Source: Collinsella aerofaciens
GTDB lineage: Bacteria; Actinomycetota; Coriobacteriia; Coriobacteriales; Coriobacteriaceae
Assembly: GCF_028206795.1 (NCBI RefSeq)
Contig: NZ_JAQLFJ010000006.1
Coordinates: 62,001-126,000, forward strand
Length of the DNA stretch: 64,000 bases
Reading direction: 5' to 3'
In this document: in pieces, positions 41,629 to 48,842 of the stretch
How positions within the stretch are numbered: position 1 is the first letter of the stretch
Layout of the letters: each line of letters starts with the position of its first letter
Translations under genes and position numbers: made by a program
The notes under the pieces: model-generated
What the model was told of the DNA's origin: nothing
The model's input: only the letters and a program-made list of their open reading frames with translations
Database searches by the model: none

Positions 41629-43818
41629 ATGAAGAACATCCTGCATCTGTTTAAGCGCGATGTCCAAAACGTGTCTCGCTCCGTGATCGGCTTGGTTGTC
41701 GTGATGGGCCTCATTATCGTACCGTGTCTGTACGCGTGGTTTAACATCGCCGGCAGCTGGGATCCGTACGGCAACACCGGCAATCTTAAGATCGCCGTGG
41801 TCAACACCGATGAGGGTTACGAGAGCGATTTGATCCCCGTCGAGGTTAACGTGGGCGAAAACGTGACCGCCACCCTACGCGGCAACGAGAGCTTCGATTG
41901 GGTTGTGCTCAACAATCGCGAAAAGGCTATCGAGGGCGTTAAGTCGGGCGCGTACTATGCTGCCGTCGTTATCCCCAAAACGTTTAGCGCTGACATGATG
42001 ACGCTTTTCTCGACCGACGTGAAACACGCCGATATCGAGTTTTACGAGAACCAGAAGGCCAACGCCATTGCGCAGATCGTGACCGAGAAGGGTTCGAGTG
42101 CCGTTCAGAGCCAGGTTAACGAAACTTTTACCGAGACCATTACGAGCATCGGTCTTAAGACGGTGTCCAGCCTGCTCGATTACATGAGCACCGACCAGGT
42201 CAGCAACTTTATCGCCAATCTGTCCTCTATGCTGGGCGATTCGGTCGAGGACCTGCAGGACGTTCAGGCGAGCGCGACGTCGCTTGCGGGCATTTTGAGC
42301 TCTACGTCCGATTCACTGACATCGGCGGGCGGCATGCTCAAGCAGACGGGCACCGTTGATGAGTCGACGAAGCAGCTGATGGAGCACGCCAAGAGCGGCA
42401 TCAATGATTCCAAGGAAGCGCTCAAGGCCGCCAACGATGCCGTTAACGCGGCGATTGACGGAAGCGCGGGTTCGTTCGACAACGTCTCCGCCGAGCTTGC
42501 GAAGGCATTCGACGCAGCGAATCAGCATGTTGACCTTACGGTATCTCAGCTCAACGAAGCCGCGGCGGCACTCAATACGCGTGCTGACGATATCGATGCG
42601 ATGGCCGATCGGCTCCGCAACCTAGCCGACCAGGTGAGTGATGACAAGCTCAAAGACGGCCTCAAGTCCGCTGCGACGTCGCTGGGCAGAATTGCCGTGG
42701 AGTACCGCAACAATGCGAAAGACCTGACGGCGACCGCAAAGTCCCTTTCGGACAGCATGGCGGAGGTCAACAACTCGCGTGCCGAGGTCGACCAGGCCAT
42801 CGCCGATGCCAAGGCGGGTATCTCGGGTGCCAAGACTGACTACGACTCTACGTTTTCGGTCAAGGCCAAGGAGCTCAAGAAGACCATTTCGGGCGTTCTG
42901 GATTCCCTGAACGGTATCTCGGGTGACCTAGATAGCGCCGTGAGCGGTCTGACCGACGCCTCTGGTTCGCTCGCGAAGGGTCTCTCCAAGGCTGCAAGGC
43001 TCGTCAACAAGGCTTCCGATCAGCTGGGTGAGGCATCGGACAAGATTAGCGCGTTCAAGGACGAGCTCGACGGTGCCCTTATGTCGGACGATCTGGCCAC
43101 GATCAAGACGATGATCGGCAACGACCCCGATGGCCTCGCCGTGTCGCTTTCCGGCCCCGTTGCGCTCGATCGCAAGCCGGTCTATCCGATCCGCAACTAC
43201 GGCTCGGCCATGGCGCCGTTCTACACGATTTTGTCGCTGTGGGTGGGCTCGATTGTTCTGGCGGCCATGATGAAGGTCTCGGTTGACGATGAGCTCATCA
43301 ACGAACTCATTCCCGTGCGCTTGCACGAGATCTACCTGGGCCGTTATCTGTTCTTTGGCGGTCTGGCCTTGCTGCAGGCAACGCTCGTGTGCGCGGGCGA
43401 CATTCTGTTCTTTGGCATCCAGTGCGACAACCCCCTGCAGTTTGTGCTTGCCGGCTGGGTCGCGAGCCTCGTGTTCTCCAATATCGTCTACACGCTCACG
43501 GTATCGTTTGGAGATATCGGCAAGGCCCTCGCCGTCGTGCTGCTGGTCATGCAGGTCGGCGGTTCGGGCGGTACGTTCCCCATCGAGATGACCGGTCCCG
43601 TGTTCCAGGCGATCTATCCGTTCCTGCCGTTTACCCACGGCATCAACGCCATGCACGCCGCCATGGCCGGTGCCTACCATATGGAGTACTGGATTGAGCT
43701 GGGCATTCTGGCGAGCTATCTGATTCCGTCGCTGGCCCTGGGCGTCGTCTTCCGCCGCCCGGTTATCAAAGCCAACGACTGGATCATCGAAAAGCTGGAG
43801 TCAACCAAATTAATCTAG
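41629..43818 (+). CDS. YhgE/Pip-family membrane protein, short form
   Basis: 729-aa paralogue of the preceding gene, starting on the base after its stop codon. It has the same signature (CLYAWFNIAGSWDPYGNTG), a long coiled-coil extracytoplasmic region of about 400 residues and a C-terminal membrane block (YTILSLWVGSIVLAAMM ... FLPFTHGINAMHAAMAG). It lacks the extra C-terminal helices of its partner. The tandem, tightly coupled pair suggests a heteromeric membrane complex; this is inference. A perfect 12-bp hairpin follows the stop. Confidence 0.87.
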   Translation: MKNILHLFKRDVQNVSRSVIGLVVVMGLIIVPCLYAWFNIAGSWDPYGNTGNLKIAVVNTDEGYESDLIPVEVNVGENVTATLRGNESFDWVVLNNREKAIEGVKSGAYYAAVVIPKTFSADMMTLFSTDVKHADIEFYENQKANAIAQIVTEKGSSAVQSQVNETFTETITSIGLKTVSSLLDYMSTDQVSNFIANLSSMLGDSVEDLQDVQASATSLAGILSSTSDSLTSAGGMLKQTGTVDESTKQLMEHAKSGINDSKEALKAANDAVNAAIDGSAGSFDNVSAELAKAFDAANQHVDLTVSQLNEAAAALNTRADDIDAMADRLRNLADQVSDDKLKDGLKSAATSLGRIAVEYRNNAKDLTATAKSLSDSMAEVNNSRAEVDQAIADAKAGISGAKTDYDSTFSVKAKELKKTISGVLDSLNGISGDLDSAVSGLTDASGSLAKGLSKAARLVNKASDQLGEASDKISAFKDELDGALMSDDLATIKTMIGNDPDGLAVSLSGPVALDRKPVYPIRNYGSAMAPFYTILSLWVGSIVLAAMMKVSVDDELINELIPVRLHEIYLGRYLFFGGLALLQATLVCAGDILFFGIQCDNPLQFVLAGWVASLVFSNIVYTLTVSFGDIGKALAVVLLVMQVGGSGGTFPIEMTGPVFQAIYPFLPFTHGINAMHAAMAGAYHMEYWIELGILASYLIPSLALGVVFRRPVIKANDWIIEKLESTKLI

Positions 43819-43845
43819 TTACGCGGTTTTACCAAACCGCGTAAC
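43818..43845 (+). terminator. Hairpin at the end of the YhgE pair
   Basis: GTTACGCGGTTT pairs perfectly with AAACCGCGTAAC around TACC. There is no T tract, so termination strength is uncertain. Confidence 0.55.
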
Positions 43846-43893
43846 GGCTCGACGCTGCAAACGCCCCTAAGCGGCAATCTGACGTTCAATTTC

Positions 43894-43927
43894 AAGGGCG
43901 CGACCAGAAGGTCAGCGCCCTTTCATT
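43894..43927 (+). terminator. Terminator in the YhgE-DMT gap
   Basis: AAGGGCGC pairs with GCGCCCTT, with an inner GACC/GGTC stem, followed by TTTCATTTC. The stretch from here to 44045 holds no recognisable gene. Confidence 0.75.
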
Positions 43928-44045
43928 TCACGTCACCTTGCTCGCTTAGGGTCGTTTTCGCTGACATTGCCGGACCATCGAGGTTCACTTTGCCGACGCT
44001 TTAGTGGGCTGGATTGCGATGCAGCGTTGATTGTTGCTACAGTAG

Positions 44046-44081
44046 CGGGGCGTGCCGGGGGTCCGGTGCGCCCCGTTTTTA
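44046..44081 (+). terminator. Terminator or attenuator before the DMT exporter
   Basis: CGGGGCG pairs with CGCCCCG around a GC-rich loop, followed by five T. It lies 70 bases upstream of the exporter start, so it could be an attenuator in its leader or a further upstream terminator. Confidence 0.55.
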
Positions 44082-44151
44082 TTTGACCATGAGGCGGCAC
44101 GCAGCCATACGCGTGCGGACACCACGCCCAGATTGAGTGCGAGGATGTTCC

Positions 44152-45135
44152 ATGGCCCAATACGCTGCCAACGAAATCGAAAACTTGCCCGATAGCCCTG
44201 TAGCCCGTGAAGACCTGGGCGCGGGCGGCACCTTCCGCGGCGCCGGCGCACGCTCTCCGCTGTTCTGGAAGGTTCTGCTCCTTTCGGTGGCGGTCATCTG
44301 GGGCTACTCCTTTACCACTATGAAGGACGCACTCGGCACCATTCCGGTGTTCGCGCTGCTCTATGTACGCTTTCTGCCCGCAGCGTTGGTCATGTTTGCC
44401 GTCTTCCACAAGCGCATCATTGCACATTTCAACGCTCGCAACCTGATCGTTGGCCTGAGTATGGGCGTGCTCATGTGGGCGGCCTATGCGTTGCAGACGG
44501 TCGGTCTGGCACATACTACGGCGGGCAAGAATGCTTTTTTGACGGGCACGTACTGCATCCTTGTGCCGTTCGCGAGCTATTTTCTGAGCGGCGAAAAACT
44601 CACCCGCTATAACCTGGGCGCGGCACTGCTGTGCTTGGCGGGCATTGGTTTGGTGGCGCTCGATAGCGTTGAATTCAACATCGGTGACGTCATTACGCTG
44701 GCGGGTGCGGTCTTTTTCGCCATCCAGATGGCGGTGACCGCCAAGTACGGTCGCAAAATGGACATCAACGTCATCACGTTTTGGATGTTTGTGGGCAACG
44801 GCGTGCTGAGCCTGGCAACGTCGCTGCTATTCGAGACCCAAGCGCCTCTGTCCGTGTGGACGCCGAGCTTTATCGGCGTGATGGCCTTTCTATCGGTGGG
44901 CTGTACGTGTGTGGCTCTGCTCATCCAAAACGTCGGCTTGGCGCACGTTCCGGCCTCGACGGGTTCATTGCTCCTATCGATGGAGTCCCCTTCGGGCGTG
45001 TTGTTTTCGGTGCTGCTGATGGGGGAGGCGCTTACCTCGCGTCTGCTCGCCGGCTTCGTCCTCATCTTCTTGTCGATCGTCTTGAGCGAGACACATTTCG
45101 ATTTTTTGCGCCGAAATAATTGCGCGCAATTGTAA
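44152..45135 (+). CDS. EamA/DMT-family transporter
   Basis: 327-aa ten-helix exporter of the drug/metabolite superfamily. After a polar N-terminus of about 40 residues the helices start at WKVLLLSVAVIWGYSFT; the paired EamA halves show the usual FTTMKDAL in half one and SLLLSMESPSGVLFSVLLMGEALTSR-like motif near the end of half two. The ATG at 44152 has GCGAGGA upstream; a GTG at 44137 is less likely. Substrate unknown. A strong terminator follows. Confidence 0.88.
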   Translation: MAQYAANEIENLPDSPVAREDLGAGGTFRGAGARSPLFWKVLLLSVAVIWGYSFTTMKDALGTIPVFALLYVRFLPAALVMFAVFHKRIIAHFNARNLIVGLSMGVLMWAAYALQTVGLAHTTAGKNAFLTGTYCILVPFASYFLSGEKLTRYNLGAALLCLAGIGLVALDSVEFNIGDVITLAGAVFFAIQMAVTAKYGRKMDINVITFWMFVGNGVLSLATSLLFETQAPLSVWTPSFIGVMAFLSVGCTCVALLIQNVGLAHVPASTGSLLLSMESPSGVLFSVLLMGEALTSRLLAGFVLIFLSIVLSETHFDFLRRNNCAQL

Positions 45136-45146
45136 ACAACTTGTTG

Positions 45147-45174
45147 CGCCGCCCTTCTGGGGCGGCGTTTTTTA
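45147..45174 (+). terminator. Terminator after the DMT exporter
   Basis: CGCCGCCC pairs with GGGCGGCG around TTCTG, followed by six T. Confidence 0.88.
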
Positions 45175-45251
45175 TGTAACGCCCTTACAGTTATGCCTTG
45201 CACTTTAGACCATCAAAGTGTTTGCTGCACAAATAATACTGGAGGGCATTT

Positions 45252-46550
45252 ATGGCACCAGCTCAGTCCGATTTTCAACCGCAACCAGCGCCCAAGGCCA
45301 CCCCGGCAGCGCAAGCCGCTATCGGTGACGGTCTTGTTGCCGAGGCTCAAGCTTTTGCCGACAAGCTTGCTGCGTGGCGCCACGACCTGCACCAGACGCC
45401 TGAGTTGGGCAATCGCCTTCCGCAAACCTCTGCGTATATCCAGGCACGTCTGACCGAGATGGGCATCCCGTTTGCCACGCTCGTCGACGGCTCCTGTGTT
45501 GTGGGCCTCATCGGTGCCGGTGCGGCCGTGGCGGCCCAGGGCAACGGTACGTGCACGGACGATCAGGCCGGCACGGTCATCATGTTGCGCGGTGACATGG
45601 ATGCCCTTCCCGTCGCGGAAGAGTCGGGCGAGTCTTTCGCCTCTGTCAACGGCTGCATGCATGCTTGCGGCCACGATATGCATGCGACGGCCCTGCTTGG
45701 TGCCGCCCGCCTGCTCAAGGCTCGCGAGGCCGAGCTTGCCGATGCCAATTCCACGGTTAAGCTGCTGTTTCAGCCGGGCGAGGAAACCTTTGAGGGTGCC
45801 CGCGCTGCCATTGCCGACGGCCTTCTGCAGAACCCGCGTCCCCAGGCGGCTTTCGCCATGCATGTTAACAGCCAATCGCCGCTCGGCCTGGTGCTCTATG
45901 GAAGCCCGGCGCTTTCGGGCGTGTACGGTTTCCGCATTACACTGCAGGGCAAGGGCGGCCATGGCTCGAGCCCCGAGATCTGCATCGACCCCATCACGGC
46001 CGGCGTCCATGTGCATCTGGCGCTTCAGGAGCTCATCTCCCGCGAGGTGCCGGCGGCCAAGGAGGTCGCGCTTACCGTTGGCAAGTTCGCTGGCGGTCAG
46101 GCCGCAAATGTCATCCCCGACACTTGTGTGCTCGAGGGAACGCTGCGTGGCTTCGATGTCGAGCTCATGGCGCATCTTAAGAGCCGCATCGCCGAGGTCG
46201 TCAATGGCGTCGCGGCAACGTATCGTACGCCGGCGACCATCGAGACGCTCTCGGATGTTCCGCCACTCGTACTCGATGACGATATGACCCAGGCATCGCT
46301 GGGCTATGTGGGTGCGACATTGCCCAAGGCAGCTTTCCTGCCGTTGTTCCACGCCATGGCGAGCGAGGACTTTGCGCTTATCTCGAGCGAGATCCCGAGC
46401 GCGTACTTTACCGTGGGCGCCGCTGTAACCGATACGGATGAGCATTTTGCCCAGCACCATCCCAAGGCGCGCTTTGACGATGCCGAGCTGCCGCTTGGTG
46501 CCGCGGCCTATACCGCCGTCGCTTTGGGCTATATCGCCGACCACCGGTAG
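45252..46550 (+). CDS. M20D-family amidohydrolase (N-acyl amino acid or aminobenzoyl-glutamate hydrolase type)
   Basis: 432-aa cytoplasmic metallohydrolase. The N-terminus is proline/alanine-rich and then matches M20D: WRHDLHQTPELGN, VIMLRGDMDALPV, CMHACGHDMHATALLG (metal-binding Cys/His), LLFQPGEETFEGA (catalytic Glu), the lid-domain GKGGHGSSPEICIDP and HAMASEDFALISS. Such enzymes cleave N-acylated amino acids or related amides. TGGAGG precedes the ATG. The gene that follows is a broken major-facilitator transporter, which might once have supplied its substrate. Confidence 0.9.
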   Translation: MAPAQSDFQPQPAPKATPAAQAAIGDGLVAEAQAFADKLAAWRHDLHQTPELGNRLPQTSAYIQARLTEMGIPFATLVDGSCVVGLIGAGAAVAAQGNGTCTDDQAGTVIMLRGDMDALPVAEESGESFASVNGCMHACGHDMHATALLGAARLLKAREAELADANSTVKLLFQPGEETFEGARAAIADGLLQNPRPQAAFAMHVNSQSPLGLVLYGSPALSGVYGFRITLQGKGGHGSSPEICIDPITAGVHVHLALQELISREVPAAKEVALTVGKFAGGQAANVIPDTCVLEGTLRGFDVELMAHLKSRIAEVVNGVAATYRTPATIETLSDVPPLVLDDDMTQASLGYVGATLPKAAFLPLFHAMASEDFALISSEIPSAYFTVGAAVTDTDEHFAQHHPKARFDDAELPLGAAAYTAVALGYIADHR

Positions 46551-46672
46551 CACCCAACCTTGCCTTTCAAGCCTGCGGGCATGGCCGTAAGGCCTATGCC
46601 CTTGTCTTTCAAGGCAATCTTGGGCACTACCGGCCCCCGGCGCAGGCTATTCGTCTGTTTAAAAGGAGCGGT

Positions 46673-47092
46673 ATGTCCCGGCAGCATAAATACTTCCCCG
46701 GTTGGCTCGTCGTGGCCTCCGTCTTTGTCATCATGGCCACGTGCTACACGATTTTCGTTAACTGCATGAGCCTGTTCCAGCCGCTCATCGTAAGCGACCT
46801 CGGGATCACGCTTGCCCAGTACAACATCTCCAACGCCATCTCCACCGTGGTGGGCGTCATCGGCTCACTTGTCATTGGCCATGTTGCCGATAAAGTAAAC
46901 GGCCGCGTTTTGGGCTCCCCCACCGTTATCGCCACCTCTGCCGTTCTTGCCGGCATGAGCTTTGCCGGTGAGCTATGGCAGGTCTACGTGCTCTTTTCTG
47001 TTCGCTCCGTTCTGTCCGTGGCTGCCCTGGAAGCCGAATGGATGCTCGTACCATCATTCGGTTTCCAAGGCGGCCACGGGCCTACGAAATGA
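46673..47092 (+). pseudogene. Truncated major facilitator superfamily transporter
   Basis: The first 130 residues form four MFS membrane helices (YFPGWLVVASVFVIMATCYT; the loop HVADKVNGRVLG corresponds to the conserved G-x-x-x-D/R loop between helices 2 and 3). A complete MFS protein has about 400 residues and 12 helices. The frame ends at 47092 after a non-MFS tail, one base after the start of a perfect 21-bp inverted repeat, so a deletion or insertion seems to have removed the rest. AAAAGGAGC precedes the ATG. Function is unlikely. Confidence 0.8.
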
Positions 47093-47152
47093 TCCGTTTT
47101 CCTCCGTCCCCAACAGATCACGTAATCCGAAGGGGACGGAGGAAAACGGATC
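47091..47152. repeat. Perfect 21-bp inverted repeat at the MFS break point
   Basis: Arms 47091-47111 and 47132-47152 (left arm begins GATCCGTTTTCC and ends GTCCCC) are perfectly complementary, with a 20-base spacer. The repeat overlaps the stop codon of the MFS fragment. Its GGGACGGAGG side resembles other GGGAC repeats here. Confidence 0.85.
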
Positions 47153-47167
47153 ACAAACAGCGGCGGT

Positions 47168-47211
47168 GCGTCTGGCCGAACGAGTCCCCATACCCTCGTT
47201 CGGTCAGACGC
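47168..47211. repeat. Hairpin upstream of hisS
   Basis: GCGTCTGGCCGAACGAG (47168-47184) pairs with CTCGTTCGGTCAGACGC (47195-47211) with one G-T wobble, and the pairing extends outward (GGCGG/CCGCC). It may terminate upstream transcription. A TATAAT hexamer at 47238-47243 is the likely hisS -10. Confidence 0.7.
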
Positions 47212-47284
47212 GCCGCCGCGTTGCTGCTTTGTGCCGTATAATGTCCACTACCTATGACGCGATACAAAAGAAAGGTGTTTGCCC

Positions 47285-48598
47285 ATGCAGGCACAGAAGG
47301 CGGAGGGAACCCGCGACCTTATCGGCGCCGAGATGCGCGCTTGGCAAAAGATGCAGCAGATTGCGGCCGGCGTATTCGAGCCGTTTGGCTTTAAGCCTAT
47401 CGAGACGCCCGCGATCGAGCAGGTGGACGTCTTTGTCCACGGCATCGGCCAGTCGACCGACGTTGTGCGCAAGGAGATGTTCCGCGTCTTTAGCGGCGCC
47501 AACCTGGAGCGCGTCTTTACCGAAGGCACCGACACCAAGCTCAAGCCCAAGCAGCGCCTGGCCCTTCGTCCCGAGGGCACGGCCGGTGTGGTGCGCGCCG
47601 TCGTGGAGAACAACCTGGTGCCCCAGGGCTCCACGCCGTTTAAGGCTTACTACGCCGAGGCCATGTTCCGTGGCGAGCGTCCCCAGAAGGGTCGCCTGCG
47701 CCAGTTCCATCAGGTGGGCATCGAGTGGCTCGGCGCTCCCGATCCGGCTGCCGACGCCGAGTGCATCATCATGCTCATGGAGTTCTACAAGCGCCTGGGC
47801 TTCGATCTTTCCAAGCTCCGTCTGCTCATTAACTCGATGGGCGATGCCCAATGCCGTCCGGCCTATCGCGAGCAGGTCAAGCAGTTTATCCTCGATCACG
47901 CCGACGAGATGTGCGACGAGTGCCGCGAGCGCGCCGAGCTCAATCCGCTGCGCGCCTTCGACTGCAAGAACGACCACTGCCGCGAAATCATGGCCGACGC
48001 ACCGCTGATGGGCGACAACTTGTGCGATGAGTGCCGCGAGCACTACGAGCAGGTCAAGCGCTATTTGGATGCGGCGGGTATCGAGTATGTCGAGGATCCC
48101 ACCCTGGTGCGTGGCCTTGACTACTACACCCGTACCGTCTTTGAGGTCGAGGCTCCCGGCGCCGGCGTCGGCTCCATCGGCGGCGGTGGTCGCTACGACG
48201 GCCTGGTCGAGCTCGAGGGTGGTAAGCCCACGGCAGGCGTCGGCTTTGCCGTCGGTTTTGAGCGCGCCCTGCTGGCCCTGCAGGCCTTTGGCAGCGATTT
48301 GGGTGCCGATGAGGCCCCGTGCGTCTATGTCGCCAATGCCGGCAAGGAACTGCGCCAGAACGTCTTTGCCATTACGCAGGAGCTTCGCGCCGCAGGTATC
48401 GTGACCGAGGCCGACTATCAGGGCCGTTCGCTCAAGGCTCAGTTTAAGCAGGCCGATAAGGTAGGCGCCAAGCTCATCCTGGTCCTGGGCGGCGACGAGC
48501 TTGCCGCCGGCAAGGTCAAGGTGCGCGACATGGAGAGCCATGAAGAGGTCCTTGCCGATCTGGCCAACGTCGTCGAGGCGGTTCGCGAGCGCCTGTAG
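47285..48598 (+). CDS. hisS: Histidyl-tRNA synthetase
   Basis: Class II synthetase charging tRNA-His. AAAGGTG precedes the ATG at 47285 by seven bases (437 aa). Motif 1 region GTRDLIGAEMRAW, motif 2 FRGERPQKGRLRQFHQVGIE, the histidine-specific VRGLDYYTRTVFEV and GGGGRYDGLV, and a C-terminal anticodon-binding domain (AGIVTEADYQGRSLKAQFKQ, LILVLGGDE) are all present. An internal Cys-rich patch (CDECRERAELNPLRAFDCK, CDECREHY) suggests zinc binding, as in several HisRS. A hairpin follows. Confidence 0.97.
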   Translation: MQAQKAEGTRDLIGAEMRAWQKMQQIAAGVFEPFGFKPIETPAIEQVDVFVHGIGQSTDVVRKEMFRVFSGANLERVFTEGTDTKLKPKQRLALRPEGTAGVVRAVVENNLVPQGSTPFKAYYAEAMFRGERPQKGRLRQFHQVGIEWLGAPDPAADAECIIMLMEFYKRLGFDLSKLRLLINSMGDAQCRPAYREQVKQFILDHADEMCDECRERAELNPLRAFDCKNDHCREIMADAPLMGDNLCDECREHYEQVKRYLDAAGIEYVEDPTLVRGLDYYTRTVFEVEAPGAGVGSIGGGGRYDGLVELEGGKPTAGVGFAVGFERALLALQAFGSDLGADEAPCVYVANAGKELRQNVFAITQELRAAGIVTEADYQGRSLKAQFKQADKVGAKLILVLGGDELAAGKVKVRDMESHEEVLADLANVVEAVRERL

Positions 48599-48655
48599 CG
48601 CATCTTTTTGAGCTGCGGACCCGCTAACATGTCCCGCTCGCGGCGAGCGATTGTT

Positions 48656-48693
48656 ACGGGGGTGTTTCGCTTTTATGCGGAATGCCCCCGTTT
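48656..48693 (+). terminator. Terminator after hisS
   Basis: ACGGGGG pairs with CCCCCGT with a partly paired interior, followed by TTT. The remaining bases to ppc hold only promoter-like sequence. Confidence 0.65.
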
Positions 48694-48842
48694 GCGTATG
48701 CCGCCCACCGAGAAATACGACCATTTAGGGCAAAACCCTTGCAATGCAGAAAATACTTTTGTGTGGTAAAGCGCAATCAGCGCCGAAAGTTTTTGCCGAG
48801 TGCCTATAATGAATATCGCATGTTACGTGCATAGAAGGAGGA

